Source: Nocardioides sp. PD653-B2
GTDB taxonomy: Bacteria > Actinomycetota > Actinomycetes > Propionibacteriales > Nocardioidaceae
Assembly (NCBI RefSeq): GCF_002117935.1
Contig: NZ_BDJE01000004.1
Location: 247,097-311,096 of the forward strand
DNA length: 64,000 nt
Reading direction: 5' to 3'
Positions 18,752 to 25,348 of the stretch are shown here, piece by piece (the first letter of the stretch is position 1; every line of letters begins with the position of its first letter). The position numbers and the translations under genes were made by a program. The notes under the pieces were generated by a model, which did not search any database, was not told where the DNA came from, and saw nothing but the letters and a program-made list of their open reading frames with translations.

Positions 18752-19540
18752 CTAGATCCGGTCCCGGAGCCAGGCGGCGTCGGCGACGTGCTCGTCGGCA
18801 CCGCCCGGCGTCTCGAGCACGACCGGGGCGCCTGCGTCGCGCACGACCGCGGCCAGCAGTTCGGGGTCGACCTTGCCCGCGCCGAGGTTGGCGTGCCGGT
18901 CGGCGCCGGAGTCGAAGGCGTCGCGGCTGTCGTTGCAGTGCACGAGGTCGATGCGCCCGGTGATCGCGAGGACGTCGGCGACCACGGTCTCCAGGCTGTT
19001 GCCGCCGGCGTGGGCGTGGCAGGTGTCGAGGCAGAAGCCGACGAGATCGGCCTGCTCGGTCGCAGCGATCGCGTCCCAGACGCGGCCGATCCGCTCGAGG
19101 TAGCGGGTCATCGCGTTGTCGCCGCCGGCGGTGTTCTCGATCAGCAGCGGCAGCTTGAGGTCGGTCGCGTCGATCGCCTTGCGCCAGTTGTCGAAGCCCT
19201 TCTCCGGGTCGTCGTCCTTGTTCACGTGGCCGCCGTGCACGATGAGCCCCTGGGCCCCGATCGAGGCGGCCGCGTCGACGTGCTGCTGGAGCAGCTTGCG
19301 GCTGGGGATCCGGATCCGGTTGTTGGTCGTCGCGACGTTCACGATGTACGGCGCGTGCACGTAGAGCCCGATCCCCGCGGCGTCGGCGTCGGCCTTGAGG
19401 CCCTCGGCGCCACCGGCGTAGCGGAACTCGGGGCCCTGGTAGCCCTGCGGGTCGCCGAGGAAGAACTGCACGTGGGGCGCCTGGCGGGCCTGCGCCTCGG
19501 CAACGGGGTCGGCCTGGTCGACGTGGGCACCGATGTCCAT
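18752..19540 (-). CDS. nfo: Endonuclease IV (AP endonuclease family 2)
   Basis: This TIM-barrel zinc enzyme of 262 residues cleaves DNA 5' of abasic sites in base-excision repair. Metal-ligand motifs are visible in order: YVHAPYIVNVA, GLIVHGGHV, LLIENTAGG, FCLDTCHAHAGG, LVHCNDSRDAFDSGADRHAN and VLETPGG. The last two are the classical family signatures. The length is slightly shorter than E. coli Nfo (285). It is first in the strand of genes leading to GT39 but functionally unrelated to it. Divergent from rpsF. Confidence 0.92.
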   Translation of the reverse strand: MDIGAHVDQADPVAEAQARQAPHVQFFLGDPQGYQGPEFRYAGGAEGLKADADAAGIGLYVHAPYIVNVATTNNRIRIPSRKLLQQHVDAAASIGAQGLIVHGGHVNKDDDPEKGFDNWRKAIDATDLKLPLLIENTAGGDNAMTRYLERIGRVWDAIAATEQADLVGFCLDTCHAHAGGNSLETVVADVLAITGRIDLVHCNDSRDAFDSGADRHANLGAGKVDPELLAAVVRDAGAPVVLETPGGADEHVADAAWLRDRI

Positions 19541-19739
19541 GCGGCCACCCTAGGCACCCACGCCGACAGCGTCACCGGCGGTCGGCCCGGGGGCGGCGTA
19601 CGCACCCGCGCTCCGTGATTTCTGGCCACCGCCGCCCGCTGTTAGCCTTGGGCGTTCTCTGCGTCCACCCCACCGATGGGGCTGGCCCCCGGGAGCACCC
19701 ATCCGGCCTCGCGGCCGAGTGGGACGCATCGCCCTCCTG

Positions 19740-19756
19740 CCACGGAAAGACCGTGG
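19740..19756 (+). promoter_or_regulatory. Leader hairpin before rpsF (possible S6:S18 binding site)
   Basis: CCACGG at 19740-19745 pairs with CCGTGG at 19751-19756 around an AAAGA loop. It lies just upstream of the AGAGGAGG ribosome site of rpsF. Bacterial rpsF leaders often carry an S6:S18-binding structure with a conserved CCG; this hairpin is in the right place, but the full motif was not verified. Confidence 0.35.
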
Positions 19757-19787
19757 TCGCCTTAGTCCAGAGGAGGTGGAGACCGCT

Positions 19788-20078
19788 GTGCGTGCTTATG
19801 AAGTGATGGTCATCCTCGAGCCCAGTCTTGAAGAGCGCACCATCGAGCCGTCGCTCGACAAGTACCTGAACGTCATCCGCAAGGATGGTGGCAGCGTCGA
19901 GTCCGTCGAGGTGTGGGGCCGTCGTCGCCTGGCCTACGAGGTCAAGAAGAACGCCGAAGGCATCTACGCCGTCATCTCGATCAACGCCGAGCCGGCCACG
20001 GTCAAGGAGTTCGACCGCCAGCTCACCCTCAACGAGTCCGTCCTCCGGACGAAGGTCATGCGTCCCGACGCTCACTGA
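19788..20078 (+). CDS. rpsF: 30S ribosomal protein S6
   Basis: This 96-residue small-subunit protein pairs with S18 on the platform. The start [20 protein letters not shown] and the core [20 protein letters not shown] are diagnostic. The GTG at 19788 is preferred because it matches the family N-terminus and is preceded by AGAGGAGGTGGAG. It is first gene of the conserved rpsF-ssb-rpsR-rplI cluster. Confidence 0.97.
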   Translation: MRAYEVMVILEPSLEERTIEPSLDKYLNVIRKDGGSVESVEVWGRRRLAYEVKKNAEGIYAVISINAEPATVKEFDRQLTLNESVLRTKVMRPDAH

Positions 20079-20196
20079 CCGTCGCGTCCGCAGGCACCGC
20101 CTGTGGACGGCCACTTCCCTGTGTCGGTGCCAGCGGCAACGATGGGTGGACGTGGTCGGACGACTCTGATCAGAACCAACGCTTAGGGAGAACCGC

Positions 20197-20763
20197 ATGG
20201 CAGGCGAGACCGTCATCACGGTGGTCGGCAACCTCGTCGACGACCCGGAGCTGCGCTTCACCCCCTCGGGTGCGGCCGTGGCGAACTTCCGGATCGCGTC
20301 GACGCCGCGCACCTTCGACCGCCAGACCAACGAGTGGAAGGACGGCGACGCGCTGTTCCTCACCTGCTCGGTGTGGCGTCAGGCCGCGGAGAACGTCGCC
20401 GAGTCCCTCCAGCGCGGCATGCGTGTCGTGGTGCAGGGGCGCCTGAAGCAGCGCTCGTACGAGACCCGCGAGGGCGAGAAGCGCACCGTCGTGGAGCTCG
20501 AGGTCGACGAGGTCGGCCCGTCGCTCGCCTTCGCGACCGCCAAGGTCACCCGGGCCTCGCGCTCGGGTGGTGGCGGCGGCTACTCCGGTGGCGGCGGCCA
20601 GGCGGCCCAGTCGCGGCCGGCGGCGTCCGGTGGCGACGACCCGTGGGCCACGCCCGCTCCTCAAGGTGGCGGCGCTCCCGCCGGTGGCGGCTCGTCCGCT
20701 CCGGCAGCGGGCAACGACCCGTGGGGCGCACCCGGCGTGGGCTCCGACGAGCCTCCGTTCTGA
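20197..20763 (+). CDS. ssb: Single-stranded DNA-binding protein
   Basis: This 188-residue SSB has an OB fold at residues 1-115 ([40 protein letters not shown]). A flexible Gly/Pro linker follows, ending in the acidic tip DEPPF that recruits repair and replication partners. The presence of this tip and the linker mark the full-length replicative SSB. It sits between rpsF and rpsR as in most bacteria and upstream of dnaB in the same region. Confidence 0.96.
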   Translation: MAGETVITVVGNLVDDPELRFTPSGAAVANFRIASTPRTFDRQTNEWKDGDALFLTCSVWRQAAENVAESLQRGMRVVVQGRLKQRSYETREGEKRTVVELEVDEVGPSLAFATAKVTRASRSGGGGGYSGGGGQAAQSRPAASGGDDPWATPAPQGGGAPAGGGSSAPAAGNDPWGAPGVGSDEPPF

Positions 20764-20768
20764 GCACC

Positions 20769-20793
20769 CGTCGCCTCGCGAAGCGAGGCGACG
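20769..20793 (+). terminator. Hairpin after ssb (terminator or attenuator)
   Basis: CGTCGCCTCGC at 20769-20779 pairs perfectly with 20783-20793 around a GAA loop, 5 bp after the ssb stop. There is no T tract. Because rpsR and rplI lie downstream on the same strand without an obvious break, it may attenuate rather than fully stop transcription. Confidence 0.55.
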
Positions 20794-20804
20794 ACCCGGT
20801 GCCA

Positions 20805-20858
20805 GGTCGAGTAGCCCACGGCTGAGCGCAGCGAAGCCGAGACGGGCGTATCGAGACC
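20805..20858. repeat. REP-like element between ssb and rpsR
   Basis: A 54-bp block begins GGTCGAGTAG and ends GTATCGAGACC, so its ends are imperfect reverse complements, with an internal CGGCT/AGCCG pair. The layout is like short REP-type repeats scattered in Nocardioides-like genomes; that comparison is from memory. It lengthens the ssb-rpsR spacer to 183 bp. Confidence 0.5.
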
Positions 20859-20946
20859 GAGCCAGGTTCTGATCCACCAGCACCAACCCAACCGAATCCC
20901 TCAACCATTCCGGCGCAAGCCGGGCTTCTAGAAAGGAAGCACCACA

Positions 20947-21183
20947 ATGGCCAAGGCAGTGATTCGCAAGCCCAAGAAGAAGGTTTGCCAGTTCTGCAAG
21001 GAGAAGGCGACCGGTGTCGACTACAAGGACACCACCCTGCTCCGCAAGTTCATCTCCGACCGGGGCAAGATCCGTGCCCGTCGGGTCACCGGCAACTGCG
21101 TCCAGCACCAGCGGGACGTCGCGATCGCGGTCAAGAACGCCCGCGAGGTCGCACTGCTGCCCTACACGTCCACCGGTCGCTGA
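20947..21183 (+). CDS. rpsR: 30S ribosomal protein S18
   Basis: This 78-residue protein binds S6 and 16S r[22 protein letters not shown] and [20 protein letters not shown] are diagnostic. It keeps a CxxC pair at the N-terminus (zinc-type C+ paralogue), meaning no zinc-free substitute is indicated here. An AGAAAGGAAGC ribosome site precedes the ATG. Confidence 0.96.
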   Translation: MAKAVIRKPKKKVCQFCKEKATGVDYKDTTLLRKFISDRGKIRARRVTGNCVQHQRDVAIAVKNAREVALLPYTSTGR

Positions 21184-21197
21184 AGGGAGCTGACGAC

Positions 21198-21644
21198 ATG
21201 AAGCTCATTCTGACCCAGGAAGTCACCGGTCTCGGTGCCCCCGGCGACGTCGTCGAGGTGAAGGACGGCTACGGCCGCAACTACCTCGTCCCGCGCGGCC
21301 TGGCGCTGCGCTGGTCGCGCGGTGCCGAGAAGACCGTCGAGTCGATCAAGGGCGCCCGTGCCTCGCGCGCGGTGCGCGACCACGACCACGCGGTCGAGAT
21401 CAAGACCAAGCTCGAGGCCCAGTCCGTCGCCGTCAAGGTGCGCTCTGGTGCGGGCGGCCGCCTCTTCGGCGCCGTCACCGTCTCCGAGATCGCCGGCGCT
21501 CTCGCCGACGCCTCGGGCGAGCAGGTCGACAAGCGCACGATCGTGGTCGACAACCCGATCAAGTCGCTCGGCGCCCACGAGGTGTCCGTCAAGCTGCACG
21601 ACGAGGTGTCCGCCACGGTGGCCCTCAACGTCATCCCGGCCTGA
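21198..21644 (+). CDS. rplI: 50S ribosomal protein L9
   Basis: This 148-residue protein has the L9 N-terminal domain [20 protein letters not shown] followed by [18 protein letters not shown] long connecting helix and C-terminal domain ([27 protein letters not shown]) complete it. The ATG at 21198 lies 14 bp after rpsR with a GGGAGC ribosome site. It is the last gene of the ribosomal cluster and is followed by a strong terminator. Confidence 0.97.
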   Translation: MKLILTQEVTGLGAPGDVVEVKDGYGRNYLVPRGLALRWSRGAEKTVESIKGARASRAVRDHDHAVEIKTKLEAQSVAVKVRSGAGGRLFGAVTVSEIAGALADASGEQVDKRTIVVDNPIKSLGAHEVSVKLHDEVSATVALNVIPA

Positions 21645-21673
21645 CCCGAGCGCAGCGGCAACGTTTCACACGG

Positions 21674-21709
21674 CAGAGGCCGTCCCTCCTTCGGGAGGGG
21701 CGGCCTCTG
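21674..21709 (+). terminator. Strong hairpin terminator after rplI
   Basis: A 16-bp stem (CAGAGGCCG then TCCCTCC against GGAGGGG then CGGCCTCTG, one G-T pair) is closed by a TTCG tetraloop at 21690-21693. It lies 30 bp after the rplI stop and 24 bp from the convergent secreted-protein gene. Confidence 0.88.
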
Positions 21710-21733
21710 TCGCGTTCGAGGGCGGACGCGGGT

Positions 21734-22924
21734 TCAGCGCGCGGAGACCGCGTCCACCCGGACGAGCTTGCCCCTCGAGGCGACCCGCACCTGGAGCAGC
21801 CCGCTCCTCAGCGGGCTGAACTGGTCGCGCAGCTGGTAGACGTGCAGCGCCTCGGCCTTCGCCGACGCCAGGTTCACGGTGGTCCACGCGGCGTGGCCGA
21901 TCCGCACCTGCACCCGGCCGAGCCGGGGTCCAGCCGGTGCCAGCAGGCGGATCTCCCGGACGTTGCGGACCGGGAAGGCGGCGGTCGCGCCGTACGTCGA
22001 GGACTGCAGGTAGTCGCCGGCGAACGCGCTCGAGAGGCGGACCCGACGCCAGTCGGCCTTCGAGGACCTCACGACGTCGCCGGCGGTGAGGTTGCGCGGC
22101 ACGAAGAAGGACTGGACGTACGGCGTCGGGTCGACGTTGCCGGCGGGGTCGACCGCGGCGGCGGTGAACCGTTGCGGGCCGGGCTTCAGTCCCCGCAGCG
22201 TGGCCAGGCCGTCGGCACAGGCGACGGCGCGGCCGTCGAGCCGGCAGCGGTAGCGCGCCGGCTGCTGGTCGTCGCCCTCGTCGCTCTGCAGGGTCACCTG
22301 CACGCTCGTCGCCGTGACCATCGGGGTGGCCTGCTGGTCCTGGTCGTAGTAGGTCGTGCGCAGGAAGCCGAACGTGCTCGGGGTCGTCGCGTCCGCGCGG
22401 AAGACGAGCTCGGCGGGCGTCTGGTCGTAGTCGGGCAGGTCGGCGTCGGCCGGGAAGAAGGGGTCGGTCGTCAGGTCGTGGGCGTCGTCGGTGGCGTCGA
22501 CGGCGCGGACCCGGAACGTGTACGGCGTCGCACCGCGCTCGTCGAGGTCGTCGTACCTGACCGGGCTCGTGCAGGGGCTCCACGAGGTCGGCGCGGCCGG
22601 GCTGTCGTAGAACTGGCACTCGTAGGCGATCGGGTCGGCGTCGGCGTCGGGATGCTCGCCCTGGAAGTCGATGGCGATGCTCGTGGTCCGGATCCAGCCG
22701 CCGACCACCGCGGGTCGGCTGGTGAGGATCGACGTGGTGGGCGGGACCGTGTCGTCGCAGCCGGGTCCGGTCGGGAGTCCCAGGAGCGGGTCGGTGGGCT
22801 GGGCCTCGCTCAGGCAGGGGTCCGCGGCGAGCGCCGGTGCGGCCCCGGGCAGGAGCGGCAGGAGTGCCCCGACCAGGAGCGCGGCGAGACCGCCCGTGGC
22901 TCGCCGGGTCGTGAGATGGCGCAT
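21734..22924 (-). CDS. Secreted protein with Ig-like/fibronectin-like repeats, function unknown
   Basis: This protein of 396 residues has a signal peptide (GGLAALLVGALLPLLPGAAPALA). Repeated beta-sandwich segments carry YECQFYDSP, YTFRVRAVDATDD and later YRCRLDGRAVACADG and FTAAAVDPAGNVDPTP. The Tyr/Cys pattern and DxxGNxD ends resemble bacterial Ig-like repeats in large surface proteins. The C-terminal about 110 residues (VRSSKADWRRVRLSS to the end) form a separate beta domain. A GAGGGA ribosome site precedes the ATG. No catalytic motif seen. Confidence 0.7.
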   Translation of the reverse strand: MRHLTTRRATGGLAALLVGALLPLLPGAAPALAADPCLSEAQPTDPLLGLPTGPGCDDTVPPTTSILTSRPAVVGGWIRTTSIAIDFQGEHPDADADPIAYECQFYDSPAAPTSWSPCTSPVRYDDLDERGATPYTFRVRAVDATDDAHDLTTDPFFPADADLPDYDQTPAELVFRADATTPSTFGFLRTTYYDQDQQATPMVTATSVQVTLQSDEGDDQQPARYRCRLDGRAVACADGLATLRGLKPGPQRFTAAAVDPAGNVDPTPYVQSFFVPRNLTAGDVVRSSKADWRRVRLSSAFAGDYLQSSTYGATAAFPVRNVREIRLLAPAGPRLGRVQVRIGHAAWTTVNLASAKAEALHVYQLRDQFSPLRSGLLQVRVASRGKLVRVDAVSAR

Positions 22925-22983
22925 GAGTCCCTCCGATGCGTGCGTGTGCTCCCGGCCCTTCAACGGCGACCCTTCCCCCGGGG

Positions 22984-23541
22984 CTACGTGTCGACGCCCT
23001 CGGCGTGGGTGGCGGTCTGGTCCACCCCGGGCAGCGCCCACGGCCGGGACGAGTAGCGGAACAGCAGCACGATGACCAGGACCAGGGCGACCGTCGCCAG
23101 CAGGAGGAGCGGGAGCAGCAGGGAGGGCTCGACCGTGTAGACGACGATCGGGAGCACGCCGGCCGCGACGGTGAGGGTGCTGCCGGTCTTCAGCCAGCTC
23201 GCCGGCGACCGGTCGCCGGCCTCGGTCGCCGTCCGGGCGAGCGCGGCGCACAGCGTGGCGACGAAGGCGATCTGCGGCAGGTTGGCCGCCCAGGTCAGGG
23301 AGTCGTCGGTGCCGGCGAGCGCGTCGACCACACCCGGGAACCACAGCGGCACCGAGACCAGGAGCGCCAGGCCGGCCAGGAAGGTCGTGGTGTCCCACCA
23401 GGGCGTCGAGCGCGGCAGCTGTGTCATCCCGCGGAGCACGAGGAGCCAGCCGAGCGGGTCGGCGACCAGGTCGTAGCCGTCGGCCCGGGCGCTGAGGGCA
23501 ACGATCACCAGACCCATCGCGACGGCCTGGAGCGGTTTCAC
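22984..23541 (-). CDS. Small integral membrane protein, unknown function
   Basis: This protein of 185 residues has about four to five hydrophobic segments, including LQAVAMGLVIVALSARADGY, WWDTTTFLAGLALLVSVPLW and LLLPLLLLATVALVLVIVLL. No family signature is recognised. Its ATG overlaps the stop of the MATE gene (ATGA), so it is translated together with the exporter. An accessory role is possible but not shown. Confidence 0.7.
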   Translation of the reverse strand: MKPLQAVAMGLVIVALSARADGYDLVADPLGWLLVLRGMTQLPRSTPWWDTTTFLAGLALLVSVPLWFPGVVDALAGTDDSLTWAANLPQIAFVATLCAALARTATEAGDRSPASWLKTGSTLTVAAGVLPIVVYTVEPSLLLPLLLLATVALVLVIVLLFRYSSRPWALPGVDQTATHAEGVDT

Positions 23542-24881
23542 GGCGCCGCCCTACGGGCGCCGGTCACCAGCCAGGCGTCGCCGCGGGCGCGGTGGACCAG
23601 CACCACGAACCGGGCGCCCATGAAGACGGCGGCGAACGAGACCCAGATCGCCACCAGGCCGGCGGACCCGAGCGCGAGGACCACGGCGACCGGTGCGTAG
23701 GCGACCAGGGTGACCAGCCCCGCACGGGCGAGGTAGCGGCCGTCGCCGGCACCGATGAGCACCCCGTCGAGCACGAACACGACGCCTGCCAGCGGCTGCC
23801 CGACCGCGGCCACGACCAGCACCGGGACCAGGAGGTCCTGGACCTCCGCGTCGCCGGTGAAGAGCGGTCCGAGCAGGGGGCTGGCCGCGGCGAGGAGGAC
23901 GCCGGTGACCACGCCGCTGACGGCGCCCCAGCGCACCATCCGGCGGGTGGTCGCGCGGGTGCCGTCCACGTCGCCCGCGCCGAGCGAGCGACCGGTGAGG
24001 GCCTGGGCGGCGATCGCGATCGCGTCGAGCACGAAGGCCAGGAAGGTCCACAGCGTCATCGCGAGCTGGTGGGTGGCCAGGTCGACCTCCTGCTCGCGCG
24101 CGCCCACGGCGCCGAGCGTGACGGCGTACGTCGTGACCAGCAGCGCGGCGCGCAGGGTGAGCGTCCGGATCACCAGCGGCACGCCCGCGCGGCCCGCGGC
24201 GCGGATGCCCGGGACGTCGGGCCGTAGTGACGCTCCCTGGCGCCTCGCCGCACGGGCGACGACCGCGACGAAGACCGCCGCGCTGGCGACCTGCGCGATC
24301 ACCGAGCCGAGGGCGGATCCGGCGATGCCGAGGCCGGCCGGGTAGACGAGCAGCAGGTTGAGTGCGACGTTGAGCGCGTTGCCGCCGACGGCCACCACCA
24401 GCGGGGTGCGGGTGTCCTGGAGGCCTCGGAGCACACCGGTGGCGGCGAGCATGAGCAGCAGCGGGACCGTGCCGAGGAAGGCGATGCGCAGGTAGGTCGC
24501 AGCCGGGCCGGTCACCTCGTCGGAGGCGCCGAACGCGTGCACGAGCGGGCCGGTCAGCAGCACCCCGAGCACGGTCACGCCCGCGCCGATCGCGACCGCG
24601 AGCCAGAGCCCGTCGACCCCCTGCGTCAAGGCCCCGCGCAGGTCACCCGCGCCGAGGTGGCGGGCCACGCTGGCGGTCGTGCCGTAGGCCAGGAAGACGC
24701 ACAGCCCGACCGCCGTCTGCAGCACGACCGCGGCGATCCCGAGGCCGGCGAGCTGGGAGGTGCCGAGGTGGCCGACGATGGCCGCGTCGGCCAGCAGGAA
24801 GAGGGGTTCGGCGACCAGGGCGAGGAACGCCGGGACCGCGAGCCGGAGGATCTCCCGGTCCGATCCGTTCCTCACGACCAC
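23538..24881 (-). CDS. MATE family efflux transporter (DinF subgroup)
   Basis: This 447-residue antiporter-type exporter has twelve predicted TM segments in two related halves. Family features include AEPLFLLADAAIVGHLGTSQLAGLG near the N-terminus, GVLRGLQDTRTPL, the second-half ALTGRSLGAGD and VLDGVLIGAGD. A MATE gene between rplI and dnaB is also known in Streptomyces, so this is conserved context. The substrate cannot be inferred. Divergent from dnaB across a 467-bp non-coding region. Confidence 0.9.
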   Translation of the reverse strand: MVVRNGSDREILRLAVPAFLALVAEPLFLLADAAIVGHLGTSQLAGLGIAAVVLQTAVGLCVFLAYGTTASVARHLGAGDLRGALTQGVDGLWLAVAIGAGVTVLGVLLTGPLVHAFGASDEVTGPAATYLRIAFLGTVPLLLMLAATGVLRGLQDTRTPLVVAVGGNALNVALNLLLVYPAGLGIAGSALGSVIAQVASAAVFVAVVARAARRQGASLRPDVPGIRAAGRAGVPLVIRTLTLRAALLVTTYAVTLGAVGAREQEVDLATHQLAMTLWTFLAFVLDAIAIAAQALTGRSLGAGDVDGTRATTRRMVRWGAVSGVVTGVLLAAASPLLGPLFTGDAEVQDLLVPVLVVAAVGQPLAGVVFVLDGVLIGAGDGRYLARAGLVTLVAYAPVAVVLALGSAGLVAIWVSFAAVFMGARFVVLVHRARGDAWLVTGARRAAP

Positions 24882-24932
24882 AGCCTAGTCATAGTAAGAG
24901 ACATGCTCGTCAAATGACCCCTACGTAACTAG

Positions 24933-25212
24933 TTATCAACACCTGTGGATGAAGCGGGGGAAACCTGCTCCGGGGCGCTATGTCGACAAACCGTGCGGTG
25001 ACGCCCGGGTGGACGGGAGGTGAACGACTTTTTCTTGCCAGGAGTTTTGGTTCCACAGTTGTGAGCAACTGTTTGTGCAGGTCAGAAGGGTACTCCGGGG
25101 TTCCGGGGGCCGGTCCTCCACAGGCCGCTCCCCAGGCTGTGCACAGGTGCCCGCGTGTCGTCCACGGGCAGCACACGAGTTATCCCCAGGCGACGCCGGG
25201 GGGTGTGGATGA
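24933..25212. promoter_or_regulatory. DnaA-box-like cluster in the 467-bp gap upstream of dnaB
   Basis: The gap 24882-25348 has no plausible gene. Four 9-mers each differ by one base from TTATCCACA: TTATCAACA at 24933-24941, TGTGGATGA (reverse) at 24944-24952, TTATCCCCA at 25180-25188 and TGTGGATGA (reverse) at 25204-25212. The first two face each other with 2 bp between. Weaker TCCACAG-type sites lie between them (25052-25057, 25118-25123). The region must also hold the divergent MATE and dnaB promoters. Confidence 0.5.
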
Positions 25213-25348
25213 CGGGGTGTCGCCGGACCCGCCGGACCGCGTACGGTCCCGGGGTGTCGGTGGTCGTCTCTAGCCTCGGCAGCACGCCGCGGCTGCCCGA
25301 CGGAGCAGCGGCCAGGGGTCGACCGATGCGGATCAGGAGGGGCTACGG

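Noticed and set aside
24882..25348. Possible chromosomal origin oriC
   Set aside because: dnaA, dnaN and rpmH are not adjacent and there is no AT-rich unwinding region; only box-like sites are present.
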